Origin: an uncultured Lachnospiraceae bacterium | Lineage (GTDB): Bacteria > Bacillota > Clostridia > Lachnospirales > Lachnospiraceae | Direction: 5' to 3' | DNA length: 64,000 nucleotides | Assembly (NCBI GenBank): GCA_947382355.1 | Contig: CANCYR010000015.1 | Location: forward strand, 1-64,000 | In this document: positions 32,140-42,427 of the stretch, one piece after another | Position numbering within the stretch: the first letter of the stretch is position 1 | Layout of the letters: each line of letters begins with the position of its first letter | Position numbers and translations under genes: made by a program | The notes under the pieces: model-generated | Databases searched by the model: none | Told to the model about the DNA's origin: nothing | What the model saw: only the letters and a program-made list of their open reading frames with translations

Positions 32140-33406
32140 TTAAACTTCCCCCTTCCTTATTTCCCTTTAAGTCAAGCAAAGAATGAATCAAATCGGGTTC
32201 CGGCAATGCTCCTAATGCTCCCCTGCGATACTTTTCCATAATATCCGTCGTGTCCCTGATTCCTTCCTGTGCAGTAAAGTCTGCTAAAGAATAAACATAG
32301 ACTCCTTCTTTATCTTTATGAACAAACCAGATTTGTTCTTTTCTAAACATTCTTTTACAATCCATTAAATTAATATCGTGCACTGTAAATATTAATTGTG
32401 CCTCCTTGTTTAATTCATTATTAAACATTGCCACAATAGCTCTGATAAGCTTAAAGTGAATACTGCTGTCCAATTCATCCACTATCAAAATTCTGCCCTG
32501 TTCAATTCCTTCCATAATGTAACTTGCAAGCGCCGCAATTTTTTTTGTCCCGGTAGAATCGAATAGCAGGCTTGGAACCTGCACTCCTTTGTAAGTAGAC
32601 ACCAGACGAATTTGTTCCATAATTTTATCAGGAATATCCAGTACCTTTTCCTCTGGTTTTTCCCCATTTTTTATTACATCCAGCTTAATGTTGTCCATAT
32701 CCACATATTCAAAATTTTCCATATATAAGTCTGCATTCTTTATAAAGGAAACTATTTTCTTCTGCAAGCCATTTTCATTTTTCATAAGCTCAATCGTTTT
32801 TTTCATTGGAATATTATTCATATTAATAATATCTATTCTGGAAGCAAAATTTGTCATTATTTCTTTTATTTCCGCAAGCTTTTTGAACTTCGTTGTATCA
32901 ATCAAATAAATCATAATACTATTTTGCGCTACCAATGACATCATTGGCAGCATTTCTTCATCTATACAACTATACTCCTGTCTTTCGTTATCCTTTAAAA
33001 GCCATATATCCTCCTTTTCATTTCCATATTGGTCTTTTAAAATTTGCGAGAATTTTTCATATAAATATTCTTTCTTTAAAGTATCGTATTTAAAATCATA
33101 AGAAAACTTTCTTCCTTCTGATAAAAAAGTAACTCCCAGCTCATATACCGGATCATTTGTAAATATATTTGGCATTGCTGTTATTTCTTTATTTAAAAGG
33201 ACATTCCGAATGGCCCGAATACATCTGACTAAGCAGGTCTTACCTGCATTATTGGGTCCATATATGCCTGCCGACTTCAAAACATTGAAATTATTTTCCC
33301 TATGCACATTAGTAGCAAACTTCTTATTTCTCATATCCGCTTTCATGGATAATACAATCTGTTCTGTGAATGAAAAAACATTTTTTGCCCTGACTTCTAT
33401 AATCAT
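32129..33406 (-). CDS. AAA family ATPase (RloA/abortive-infection type)
   Basis: The 425-residue protein starts with an ABC-like head (IIEVRAKNVFSFTEQIVLSMKA), Walker A GPNNAGKTCLVRCI, an inserted helical region, then ILIVDELDSSIH (Walker B) and IFTVHDINLMD (switch). This layout is that of AAA_15/AAA_21 ATPases found with RloB or OLD-type partners in phage defence. GGAGG precedes the ATG. The partner gene downstream is truncated, so the system is probably incomplete unless the ATPase has another role. Confidence 0.85.
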   Translation of the reverse strand: MIIEVRAKNVFSFTEQIVLSMKADMRNKKFATNVHRENNFNVLKSAGIYGPNNAGKTCLVRCIRAIRNVLLNKEITAMPNIFTNDPVYELGVTFLSEGRKFSYDFKYDTLKKEYLYEKFSQILKDQYGNEKEDIWLLKDNERQEYSCIDEEMLPMMSLVAQNSIMIYLIDTTKFKKLAEIKEIMTNFASRIDIINMNNIPMKKTIELMKNENGLQKKIVSFIKNADLYMENFEYVDMDNIKLDVIKNGEKPEEKVLDIPDKIMEQIRLVSTYKGVQVPSLLFDSTGTKKIAALASYIMEGIEQGRILIVDELDSSIHFKLIRAIVAMFNNELNKEAQLIFTVHDINLMDCKRMFRKEQIWFVHKDKEGVYVYSLADFTAQEGIRDTTDIMEKYRRGALGALPEPDLIHSLLDLKGNKEGGSLSET

Positions 33407-33444
33407 ATTCTTTCCTCCGAATTTATGAAGCTTATTATAATATC

Positions 33445-33472
33445 ATTATATCACTTATTATTTTTTATGCAA
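33445..33472 (-). promoter_or_regulatory. Promoter of the AAA ATPase operon
   Basis: TTGCAT and a perfect TATAAT are separated by 16 bases, about 40 bases upstream of the start codon. Confidence 0.65.
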
Positions 33473-33530
33473 CTTTTTTTCATAAAAAATATTTTTTTGC
33501 CCGTTGTTGAAATGCTGTTATTAAATTTTT

Positions 33531-33577
33531 CAAAAAGAAAAAGCCTTATAAACACTAAGTTTACAAGACTTATTTCC
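33531..33577 (-). terminator. Intrinsic terminator of the membrane-protein gene
   Basis: On the minus strand AAGTCTTGTAAAC pairs imperfectly with GTTTATAAGGCTT, followed by a T-rich tract. It is about 80 percent identical to the terminator at 34214-34256. Confidence 0.65.
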
Positions 33578-33619
33578 CATATAATCTTATCTCTGCTTCT
33601 ATATTTCAAATGAATATAT

Positions 33620-34090
33620 TTAATTCATTTCATTACGATGCTGCAAATGAATACCAATATGCCCTATTCCCAAAACAATACATGCAAGAAACATCCATAT
33701 CACTTTTCCATAAATACCAAGCAAAAAGAACGCCATTACCGGCAATGTTGCACCTGCTACCGGAATACCCAGAAAGCTGCTGTAAAAGTCAGTTAGCTTC
33801 TGCTCACTCTTAAAATACCGCACCCACCAGATTTCATACATTATCATAAGAATAAATGCTGCTGCAAGCCACAACGTCCACTTTGAAAACTTCTGCAGGT
33901 TAAAATCAGAAAATATAAGAGCACAACAGGTAGCAAACACCTCCCCAACCCTTTCCAACACAGATAAAATTTTATTTTCATTTTCAGCGCTATAACCTTT
34001 TGGCTGCTTTTTTATCCATATCAGATTAGGAATCATTAACATAACCATAAATAATAACCCTATATATGAAAATCCCAAATGTCCAAACAT
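33620..34090 (-). CDS. Membrane protein of unknown function
   Basis: The 156-residue protein has about five hydrophobic helices: residues 6-26, 50-65, 70-90, 108-125 and 130-150. Notable are MIPNLIWIKKQPKGY after helix 1 and HIGIHLQHRNEMN at the end. GGGGAGGAG lies upstream of the ATG with slightly long spacing. It follows a short remnant reading frame by one base. It is bounded by two near-identical terminators. Family not recognised with certainty. Confidence 0.65.
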   Translation of the reverse strand: MFGHLGFSYIGLLFMVMLMIPNLIWIKKQPKGYSAENENKILSVLERVGEVFATCCALIFSDFNLQKFSKWTLWLAAAFILMIMYEIWWVRYFKSEQKLTDFYSSFLGIPVAGATLPVMAFFLLGIYGKVIWMFLACIVLGIGHIGIHLQHRNEMN

Positions 34091-34091
34091 T

Positions 34092-34229
34092 CTATTTTCT
34101 CTCCTCCCCTAATATTGCTTTCGCCTCTTCACACCATTCCAAATAAGCACGGTATGCCTTAATGCCAAATTCTACAGTATGCAGATAATACTTATGAGCC
34201 TCATCTGCACAAAAAAAGAAAAACCCCAT
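34092..34229 (-). pseudogene. Short remnant frame, C-terminal part of an unidentified protein
   Basis: A 45-codon frame with the sequence ADEAHKYYLHTVEFGIKAYR and AYLEWCEEAKAILGEERK looks like the helical C-terminus of a larger protein, possibly a PadR-type regulator. It lacks a ribosome site. Its upstream part runs into the terminator at 34214-34256. It ends one base before the ATG of the membrane-protein gene. Confidence 0.4.
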
Positions 34230-34256
34230 AAACATCAGGTTTACAGGGCTTATCCA
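34214..34256 (-). terminator. Intrinsic terminator of gdhA
   Basis: On the minus strand AAGCCCTGTAAAC pairs with GTTTATGGGGTTT and is followed by a long T-rich tract, 65 bases after the gdhA stop. Confidence 0.75.
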
Positions 34257-34320
34257 TATCAATTATTCTTTTCCTCCGGAATCCATTACAAGAAATGTAA
34301 ATAATACGCCATGCTGTCTA

Positions 34321-35658
<1,338 letters not shown>

Positions 35659-35706
35659 TCATGTCCTCCTTTAGTTAGTATAAACAGACCCCATTGCCCA
35701 AGCAAT

Positions 35707-35735
35707 ATTATATAACGTGTCATTAAAAAGCACAA
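35707..35735 (-). promoter_or_regulatory. gdhA: Promoter of gdhA
   Basis: TTGTGC and a perfect TATAAT are separated by 17 bases on the minus strand, about 50 bases upstream of the start codon. Confidence 0.7.
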
Positions 35736-35808
35736 GTATTTTATCGCATTAACGCACTAGCAATTCATAATATTTTAATGCTTTTAGATAAATATGACGA
35801 AACAGTCC

Positions 35809-36789
35809 TTATTTTTCAAAGGGATATTTTATCTTACAGATATTTCGTATCTGCTCCATCTGCTTCATCATCCAGATTGTTTCCTCATGGGGCATCTGAG
35901 GACAGGAAAGCTGCTTTTTGGAAAGAGCGGTTCTGCATGCCTCCACTTCGTATTCATAACCTGATATCTGCTTTGGACGTTTTTTTACAGATACCTTCTT
36001 ATGGTCGCTGTTATAAACAGTAAAGCTCTCATAGTTATTGATGTTCTCCACTATCATATATCCCTTATCTCCCTGTATGATGCCAAACCTGTCGCTGACT
36101 GCCACCATAGAGCTGTTTAACACCGCCATCTTTCCATCTTTATAGGTAAGCGTAATGCTGTCATTGGCATCCACCCCTGTTTCCATAAAGGTACATATGG
36201 CTTCGGTTTTTGCAATATCATGTCCAAAAACCATTGCCGCAAAATTCAAAGGATAGATTCCCACATCCAAAAGAGCGCCTCCTGCCAACTCAGGCGACAT
36301 GAGCCTTGCCTTATTGGTCATGGCATATCCCAGATTTGCAGTGAGCAGCTTTGGCTCTCCAATTACCCCTGCTGCCAGGGCATTTCTGATTTCTTCCGCC
36401 ATAGGCATATATCTGGTCCAGATAGCTTCTGTAATGAAAATCTGTCTTTCCTTTGCATAGGAAAGCAATTCTTCTGCTTCCTTCACCGTAACACAAAAAG
36501 GCTTTTCCAAAAGAACCGGCTTTCCGTAATTGATGCACATCCTTGCCTGCTCATAATGAAAGGTATGAGGTGTTGCAATATACACCAAATCCACCTTTTT
36601 ATCCTTTAACAATTCTTCGTAGCTGCCATATGCACACTTTACTCCATGAACCTTTGCAAACTGCTCTGCCTTTTGCAAATCTCTTGATGCAACTGCATAG
36701 GCTTCCGCTCTTGACATCTTACAAAGAGTGTCTGCCATAACTCCTGCAATGGCTCCTGCTCCAATGATACCTACCCTCATTTTTAACAT
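35809..36789 (-). CDS. Gfo/Idh/MocA-family NAD(P)-dependent oxidoreductase
   Basis: The 326-residue protein has an N-terminal Rossmann fold (VGIIGAGAIAGVMADTL), the family's EKPF motif (VLLEKPFCVTVKEAEEL) and the catalytic GGALLDVGIYPLNFA segment. Members oxidise or reduce sugars, inositols or dihydrodiols; substrate is not evident here. AGGAGGG precedes the ATG. It has no obvious operon partner. Confidence 0.9.
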   Translation of the reverse strand: MLKMRVGIIGAGAIAGVMADTLCKMSRAEAYAVASRDLQKAEQFAKVHGVKCAYGSYEELLKDKKVDLVYIATPHTFHYEQARMCINYGKPVLLEKPFCVTVKEAEELLSYAKERQIFITEAIWTRYMPMAEEIRNALAAGVIGEPKLLTANLGYAMTNKARLMSPELAGGALLDVGIYPLNFAAMVFGHDIAKTEAICTFMETGVDANDSITLTYKDGKMAVLNSSMVAVSDRFGIIQGDKGYMIVENINNYESFTVYNSDHKKVSVKKRPKQISGYEYEVEACRTALSKKQLSCPQMPHEETIWMMKQMEQIRNICKIKYPFEK

Positions 36790-36810
36790 ACTTTTTCCCT
36801 CCTGCTTTTG

Positions 36811-36844
36811 TAAAAAAGGGGCTGTGATTTCTCACTGCCCCTTA
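36811..36844 (-). terminator. Intrinsic terminator of the SH3-domain gene
   Basis: AAGGGGCAGTG and CACAGCCCCTT form a stem on the minus strand, followed by six T residues. Confidence 0.8.
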
Positions 36845-36849
36845 GAAGC

Positions 36850-38208
36850 TTACTCTAAATATTCTGATTTAATATAACCCGTCTGTCCGTTATATTTAAT
36901 TTTTGTCCAGCCATCAGCCTGCTTCATAATAAGCTCAAATTCCTCGCCCATATAAACAGTACCCAGTACTTTTCCATCCGTGCTGGCTGACTTACGCACT
37001 CTTACGGTTTCCTTTACGGTTACCTTCTCACCGCTGGAAGAAGAAGTGTCGCTTCCTGCCGAAGCATTTTCTTCCAGTGAAGGCTGCTCTGGAACAGTAC
37101 CATCGTCCACCTTCAGGTATTCGCTCTTAACATATGCTTCCTGACCGTTGTAATCAATTTTGCTCCAGCCGTTCTCTTTCGATTCAAGTCTGGTTACCTT
37201 AGTGCCCAGTTCCAGCTTGCCCAGCTTGTCCGCATTTTCACTGTCAGAGCTTCTCACATTCACTGTGTCTGTTGCTACTACCGTTTCTGATGTCTGGCTG
37301 GCAGATTCTGTTGGCTGCTGTTCGCCATTTCCTTCAGGCGTTCCTTCTGCCTGTTCATTTTTCTGTGCCATTTCTGCCTTTACTTCTGCTTCCAGTCTGT
37401 CAGAAAGACCATCCATAAATGTCTTTAACTCTCCGTCCTTGTCCAGTGCCTCGTTGTATTTTACCTTTACTTTATCAAATAAGGCTACGATTTCATCTGT
37501 TACCGCCAGTTCCTTAATATAATTAACTACCGATTCATCTAATTGCTCGTCTAACTGTCCATCATAAATGTAAAGATTCCCATCCTGACCCGGGCTCATA
37601 TAAAGGGTAATAAGTCCCGGCGCCGTAGTGCTTAATTCCTTGAACTTAATTTCGTAGTAAACAAATGCCACATAGGAATTATCAACAGGGCCTGGTTTCG
37701 TATAAACATTAACATTTTCAAAGCTTTCAATATATGCACTTCTCTTGGCTATTTTTAACAGCTCTTCTTCCTCACTGTGGTTCTTAATGGCCCTAATGGT
37801 GTCCGTATCGCCGGAGGCAAGGGAGTTAAAATAAGTCTCCACCAGATTATTCACAATATCAGCAGGATTTGCCGCCTGATTTACATTAGAAGCTTCCGCC
37901 TGTCCTTCTGGCGCTAAAGCATCTCCGCTATTTGTTGTATTTGAGCTTACTCCGTTGTCAGATACCGTTCCGCCTTCCCCCGTCTCATCCTTCTTCTTTC
38001 CCGCAAATACAAAGATGAGTACGACAATAACAATGACTGCTAAAATACTTCCTCCCACAATCGCTGCAAATTTTTTATCGTCTCTCAACCGGTCAGCAAA
38101 ATTATTCACAACTGACTGGTTCTTTTTTGAAACCGCAGCTTTTCCATAAGTATTTTGTTGTTGATTATTTTGTTTTTGGTTATTCGGCTTTTGATTATTC
38201 TGGCTCAT
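36850..38208 (-). CDS. Membrane-anchored protein with two bacterial SH3 domains
   Basis: The 452-residue protein starts with an Asn/Gln/Lys-rich cytoplasmic tail, then one helix (about 49-70, FAAIVGGSILAVIVIVVLIF) and an extracytoplasmic NTF2-like region of about 180 residues. Two SH3b repeats follow, each with VNVRSS or VRVRKS, GWSKI or GWTKI, and YVKSEYL or YIKSEYL. SH3b domains usually bind peptidoglycan, so an envelope role is likely. A ribosome site (AAAGGA) precedes the ATG. Confidence 0.85.
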   Translation of the reverse strand: MSQNNQKPNNQKQNNQQQNTYGKAAVSKKNQSVVNNFADRLRDDKKFAAIVGGSILAVIVIVVLIFVFAGKKKDETGEGGTVSDNGVSSNTTNSGDALAPEGQAEASNVNQAANPADIVNNLVETYFNSLASGDTDTIRAIKNHSEEEELLKIAKRSAYIESFENVNVYTKPGPVDNSYVAFVYYEIKFKELSTTAPGLITLYMSPGQDGNLYIYDGQLDEQLDESVVNYIKELAVTDEIVALFDKVKVKYNEALDKDGELKTFMDGLSDRLEAEVKAEMAQKNEQAEGTPEGNGEQQPTESASQTSETVVATDTVNVRSSDSENADKLGKLELGTKVTRLESKENGWSKIDYNGQEAYVKSEYLKVDDGTVPEQPSLEENASAGSDTSSSSGEKVTVKETVRVRKSASTDGKVLGTVYMGEEFELIMKQADGWTKIKYNGQTGYIKSEYLE

Positions 38209-38318
38209 AATGTTCCTTTCTCATGCCCTTCCTTCAGTACCTAAAAAATTTAAGCGGATATTCAAACTCCTATCCGCCTTTTCTACCCGGAAACCGGTAT
38301 AAATACCAGTTTCAAAAA

Positions 38319-38390
38319 CGTACCCGAGAGGAATCGAACCCCCATCGGCTGAACCGGAATCAGCTGTTCTATCCGTTAAACTACGGGTAC
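38319..38390 (-). tRNA. tRNA-Arg, anticodon CCG
   Basis: The acceptor stem GTACCCG/CGGGTAC, the D arm, the anticodon stem GCTGA/TCAGC with loop TTCCGGT, and the T arm with GGTTCGATTCC are all present. The anticodon is CCG, reading CGG. CCA is not encoded. Confidence 0.95.
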
Positions 38391-38494
38391 ATAGATGTTA
38401 CAAAATTGTTACATCCATGACATCATAGCACACTTTTCCGAACATATCAAGTAAACTTTTATTTTTTCTTCTATTTCTTTTTTCTTCTATTTTA

Positions 38495-38716
38495 GTAACA
38501 GTTCAGACAACGGTTTTCTTTGCGGGCACCGGGACGGGCTTCCCGCAGAGAATGATTTCTTAAGGAGTCCTTATAAAAACGCCAGCGCTTAGCGAGGTAT
38601 TTTCGAGCTTAGCACTGCTGCGTTTTTATCAGAGCGGAAGCGTGACGACGCAGAAACATTCTCTGTGGAAAGCCCGTCCCGGTGCCTGCAAAGAAAACCG
38701 TTGTCTGAACTGTTAC
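38495..38716. repeat. Long inverted-repeat element, copy D (best preserved)
   Basis: Two 60-base arms (38495-38554 and 38657-38716) are complementary at 57 positions and enclose a 102-base core. The outer ends are GTAACAGTTCAG and CTGAACTGTTAC. The core (ACTTAGCACTGCTGCGTTT-like, GACGACGCAGAAAC) is shared with copies A, B and F. The element lies between tRNA-Arg and the stop of the ABC exporter gene, ending eight bases from it. Confidence 0.92.
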
Positions 38717-38724
38717 GGCTATTT

Positions 38725-40494
38725 CTATTTTAACTCATTAGCAGTCATATAGTACTGGTAATATATTCCTTTTTGGGAAAGCAGTGACTCATGATTTCCC
38801 TCTTCCGCTATCCCGTCGTCTGTCAGCACTAAAATTCTGTCAGAATTTTTGATGCTGGAAAGCCTGTGGGCAATGGTCAGAGTCGTCCTTCCTTCTGAAA
38901 GAGCAGCTAAAGACCTTGCTACCGCAAATTCGCTTTCATTGTCCAAAGCGCTGGTTGCCTCATCCAGAATAATGATGGGAGGATTTTTTAAAAATACCCT
39001 TGCAATGCTGATTCTCTGCTTTTGTCCTCCTGAAAGCTTTACTCCCCGCTCTCCTACATAAGTATCATATCCGTCCTTCAGCTCCCTGATGAACCCGTCT
39101 GCTCCGGCCCTTACAGCCGCTTTTTCCACTTCTTCTCTTGTGGCATCCTTTTTCCCGTAAGCAATGTTTTCAAAAACCGTGCCCGAAAATAAATAAACAT
39201 CCTGCTGCACCATGCCAATATTTTCTCTCAGGCTTTTTAATGTATAACTTTTAATATCCTTTCCATCCAGCGTAATCTTCCCATCCGTCACATCATAAAA
39301 CCGGGGAATCAGGTTGCAAAGGGTGGTTTTTCCCCCTCCGGAGGGTCCTACGATTGCTACCTTCTCTCCTGCCGCAATAGACAGGTTCAAATTGGCAAAT
39401 ACCTGATTGTGGTCGTCCGGATAGGCAAAAGTAACATCCTGAAACCGGATATTTCCTTTCGGAGCTTTTAATTCTCCGGCACCCGCTTCATCAAAAATCT
39501 CAATATCCGCATCCATGATTTCCAAAAATCTTGCAATCCCTGTCATTCCCCGCTGAAACTGCTCTGTAAATTCAATGATTTTACGGATAGTTGCAATCAG
39601 CGTGGTAACATAAAGCATATATGCCACCAAATCCCCGGGGTCTATCAATCCCCTGACCATAAAAATACCTCCTGCCACCAAAACGGCAAGATACATGATT
39701 CCGTCAAACAGTCTGGTAGATGTCTGGAAAGCAGCCATATAGCGGTAGCCTTCCTTCTTTGTCTTTAGAAAAACCTGATTGTCCTTATCAAACTTTTCCT
39801 TTTCCAATTCCTCATTGGTAAAAGCCTTTACTACTTTCTGCCCTAACAGACTGTCTTCAATTCTGGCATTCAGCTCCCCTATCTGCTTTCTCTGTTTTGC
39901 AAAAGCTGTCTTCATCCCTTTTCTGAGAGTCATGCTGACAAGCAGCATGACCGGCACGATTGCAAAAATAATAACCGTCAGCAGCAGATTGATTCTTGCC
40001 AGTATCAAAAAGCCAATTGCTGTCTTAATGCCGGCAATAAAAAATTCCTCCGGACAGTGATGGGAAAATTCTGTCACATCAAACAAATCATTTGTAATCC
40101 GCCCCATAATCTGGCCTACTTTTGTATTGTTATAGTAGGTATTGGATAACTGCTGCAGATGGGCATACGCATCCTTACGCATATCCGTTTCCAGCTTTGC
40201 TCCCATGACATGGCCCATATCCGCCATATAGTAATTGGCGATACAGTCCACTATCCTAAGCCCTAAATAAATCAGACCCAGAATAAGTATGGTTCTGACG
40301 GAAAGCGCTGCCATGTTTTTTATTCCTTCATTGGTTATATATCGCATAATAAGCGGCAGTGTCAATTCACAAAGTGTTGTAAGCGCCGCGCAAAACAAAT
40401 CCAGAAACAGCGTTTTTTTATAAGGCCTGTAATAAGGTAAAAATCTCTTAAATAGTTCTTTTGTAGTATATTCTTCTTCTGCCTGCTTTTTCAT
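38725..40494 (-). CDS. ABC exporter, fused permease and ATPase (MsbA/multidrug type)
   Basis: The 589-residue half-transporter has six N-terminal helices (about 20-320) and a C-terminal ATPase. Its motifs are Walker A GPSGGGKTTLCNL, signature LSGGQKQRIS, Walker B PIIILDEATSALD and switch His in IAHRLS. It probably homodimerises to export lipids or drugs. GGAGAGG precedes the ATG. No partner half-transporter is adjacent. The end of the gene touches repeat copy D. Confidence 0.92.
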   Translation of the reverse strand: MKKQAEEEYTTKELFKRFLPYYRPYKKTLFLDLFCAALTTLCELTLPLIMRYITNEGIKNMAALSVRTILILGLIYLGLRIVDCIANYYMADMGHVMGAKLETDMRKDAYAHLQQLSNTYYNNTKVGQIMGRITNDLFDVTEFSHHCPEEFFIAGIKTAIGFLILARINLLLTVIIFAIVPVMLLVSMTLRKGMKTAFAKQRKQIGELNARIEDSLLGQKVVKAFTNEELEKEKFDKDNQVFLKTKKEGYRYMAAFQTSTRLFDGIMYLAVLVAGGIFMVRGLIDPGDLVAYMLYVTTLIATIRKIIEFTEQFQRGMTGIARFLEIMDADIEIFDEAGAGELKAPKGNIRFQDVTFAYPDDHNQVFANLNLSIAAGEKVAIVGPSGGGKTTLCNLIPRFYDVTDGKITLDGKDIKSYTLKSLRENIGMVQQDVYLFSGTVFENIAYGKKDATREEVEKAAVRAGADGFIRELKDGYDTYVGERGVKLSGGQKQRISIARVFLKNPPIIILDEATSALDNESEFAVARSLAALSEGRTTLTIAHRLSSIKNSDRILVLTDDGIAEEGNHESLLSQKGIYYQYYMTANELK

Positions 40495-40657
40495 AATTCC
40501 TCTCCTGCTTTTTTCTCATATTTTCTGATTTATACATAATCAATTGCGAAACACCCAGCAGCCCCGATTTGCCCTGTAACACAAACGATATAACAAGCCG
40601 GGCATTTGACAATTGTCCATCTGATTTTTAAAATATGGAAAAGTATACCATAAAATC

Positions 40658-40684
40658 CTCTGCCGCACAAAAAAAGCGGCAGAG
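40658..40684. terminator. Terminator-like hairpin
   Basis: CTCTGCCGC and GCGGCAGAG form a perfect 9-pair stem with an A/T loop, 32 bases after the stop of the DUF5688 gene. The T-run after the stem is short. Little else is visible in the 222-base gap. Confidence 0.5.
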
Positions 40685-40716
40685 AATATTATATATGAAA
40701 TTTCTGTTCTAAAATT

Positions 40717-41646
40717 CTATTCCAAAAGGATTCTTTCTTCCTCTTTATCATAATAGTATGCGTGGTCTGAAAGAATTTCTTCTTCGGCAACCTCCAGTTC
40801 GTTGATTTCTTTCACCATTTCCGACATGCCTGCCAAATCCCTGTTGTCATATTCCGGCACCAGAATCACTTCATGGACGCTGCTTGGCAGAATATAAAAA
40901 TCCCTGCCGCAAGCAATGGCAAAATCCTTTAACAGATTGGGATATAATATGGAAGCTGCCCCGTACAGCTTTTCCTGATTGGACAGCACATACATGGATA
41001 CCTGTCCTGAAGCCGGCTTTACCGCATCCATTGCTCTTCTCACGTACTCCTTACCCTCCTTCGGCAGCTTTTCTTCAAACTGCTCTCCCATAATCTCTTC
41101 TATGGACTTTATAAAATATGGCAGAAGGACCGGAGTATTCTGAGATGCCTGTTCGTAGAGCTCCTCCACTGTCACATTCCACATCTTTATGTGTTCTTTA
41201 TGAATCAGAATTGTAGCATTGCCGTATTCCTGCCTGAAAACAATACAGTAAAATACAATGGCCAAATCCAGATACGGAATATAAGGAACGTCCTCTAACA
41301 ATTTCCGGTTCCTTTCCTTATGGATTAATTTATATACTACCCGTTTTTTTACCTGTTCATAATCCGAAAAAAATTCTGCATCCTCCAAAGGATGGTTTTT
41401 ACAGCTTTTATATATAGTATAAATCTCTTTTATTACGTCTTCTATTTCCATTCCCTGAAGAAAGCGTTCATAAAAACAGTTTAAATAAATGGTAGGGGCA
41501 ACTCTTTCCCCCTTTTCCCGAATTACCAGGCCTTCCATTTTTACACCGTTGTTTTTTTGTATAGTGCTTGTATGGACCTCTGCTTTTCCATCCATATAAG
41601 CATTCATTTCCTTTTCTATTTCTTTTGTGAATTCATAAAATCTCAT
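40717..41646 (-). CDS. DUF5688-family protein
   Basis: The 309-residue protein begins RFYEFTKEIEKEMNAYM and has IYLNCFYERFLQGMEIEDVI. These features and its length fit the DUF5688 family, common in Lachnospiraceae. It has no signal peptide or helices and is rich in Glu and Lys. The segment with ACGRDFYILPSSVHEVILVPE near residue 240 is conserved-looking. Function unknown. Confidence 0.7.
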   Translation of the reverse strand: MRFYEFTKEIEKEMNAYMDGKAEVHTSTIQKNNGVKMEGLVIREKGERVAPTIYLNCFYERFLQGMEIEDVIKEIYTIYKSCKNHPLEDAEFFSDYEQVKKRVVYKLIHKERNRKLLEDVPYIPYLDLAIVFYCIVFRQEYGNATILIHKEHIKMWNVTVEELYEQASQNTPVLLPYFIKSIEEIMGEQFEEKLPKEGKEYVRRAMDAVKPASGQVSMYVLSNQEKLYGAASILYPNLLKDFAIACGRDFYILPSSVHEVILVPEYDNRDLAGMSEMVKEINELEVAEEEILSDHAYYYDKEEERILLE

Positions 41647-41670
41647 AAAGGTTCCTCTTTTCTTTTATAC

Positions 41671-41721
41671 TTTTACCGATTGCTTGTGAAACAGGCGAGA
41701 GAGTACCCTAAGCCGGTAAAA
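41671..41721. repeat. Inverted repeat upstream of the DUF5688 gene
   Basis: TTTTACCG at 41671-41678 pairs with CGGTAAAA at 41714-41721 around a 35-base loop. It lies in the presumed 5' leader of the DUF5688 gene. No known riboswitch is recognised. Confidence 0.35.
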
Positions 41722-41727
41722 TAGTCG

Positions 41728-41765
41728 AAAAAAGAAAAGACAATAGAAACATGTCCTATTGTCTT
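41728..41765 (-). terminator. efp: Intrinsic terminator of efp
   Basis: AAGACAATAG and CTATTGTCTT form a 10-pair stem followed by a T-rich tract on the minus strand. Confidence 0.8.
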
Positions 41766-41799
41766 GCAGCCTTTTAGATATCGAATGCAGTTTTGAGCC

Positions 41800-42357
41800 T
41801 TAAACTCTTGATAAATATTCTCCGGTTCTTGTATCGATTTTGATTACGTCATTTTGCTCTACGAACAATGGTACATAAACTGTTGCACCGGTTTCCACAA
41901 CTGCCGGCTTTGTAGCGCCTGTTGCTGTATCACCTTTAAAGCCCGGTTCTGTTTCTGTAATCTCTAACTCTACAAAAAGAGGCGGCTCAATGGCAAATAC
42001 ACTTCCGTTATGAGAACATACCTTTACCATTTCATTTTCTTTTACGAACTTTAATGCATCTCCAATTGCCTCTTTATTCAGGGCAATCTGCTCGAAGCTT
42101 TCCGTGTCCATAAAATTAAATAAATCGCCATCAGAATATAAATATTGCATTTCTTTTCTATCAATACGTGCCTGTGGACATTTTTCCGTGGGTCTGAAGG
42201 TTTTTTCCACTACACCGCCGCTTTTGATATTTTTAAGTTTGGTGCGGACGAATGCAGCGCCTTTACCCGGTTTTACATGTTGAAATTCAATGATTTGGAA
42301 AATATTGCCATCATACTCGATGGTAATACCATTTCTGAAATCACCAGCTGAAATCAT
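41800..42357 (-). CDS. efp: Elongation factor P
   Basis: The 185-residue protein rescues ribosomes stalled at Pro-rich sequences. It starts [18 protein letters not shown] and has the loop [17 protein letters not shown] carrying the usual modification-site Lys, then the two OB domains ending [14 protein letters not shown]. Length is standard. It has its own promoter and terminator behind the aro genes. Confidence 0.97.
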   Translation of the reverse strand: MISAGDFRNGITIEYDGNIFQIIEFQHVKPGKGAAFVRTKLKNIKSGGVVEKTFRPTEKCPQARIDRKEMQYLYSDGDLFNFMDTESFEQIALNKEAIGDALKFVKENEMVKVCSHNGSVFAIEPPLFVELEITETEPGFKGDTATGATKPAVVETGATVYVPLFVEQNDVIKIDTRTGEYLSRV

Positions 42358-42398
42358 AATCTATTCCTCCTAAATATTCCTCGTTATAATTCTTTACT

Positions 42399-42427
42399 AG
42401 TTTATAATAAAAAGAAGCATTTTTCAA
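42399..42427 (-). promoter_or_regulatory. efp: Promoter of efp
   Basis: TTGAAA and TAAACT are separated by 17 bases, about 40 bases before the efp start. Confidence 0.55.
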
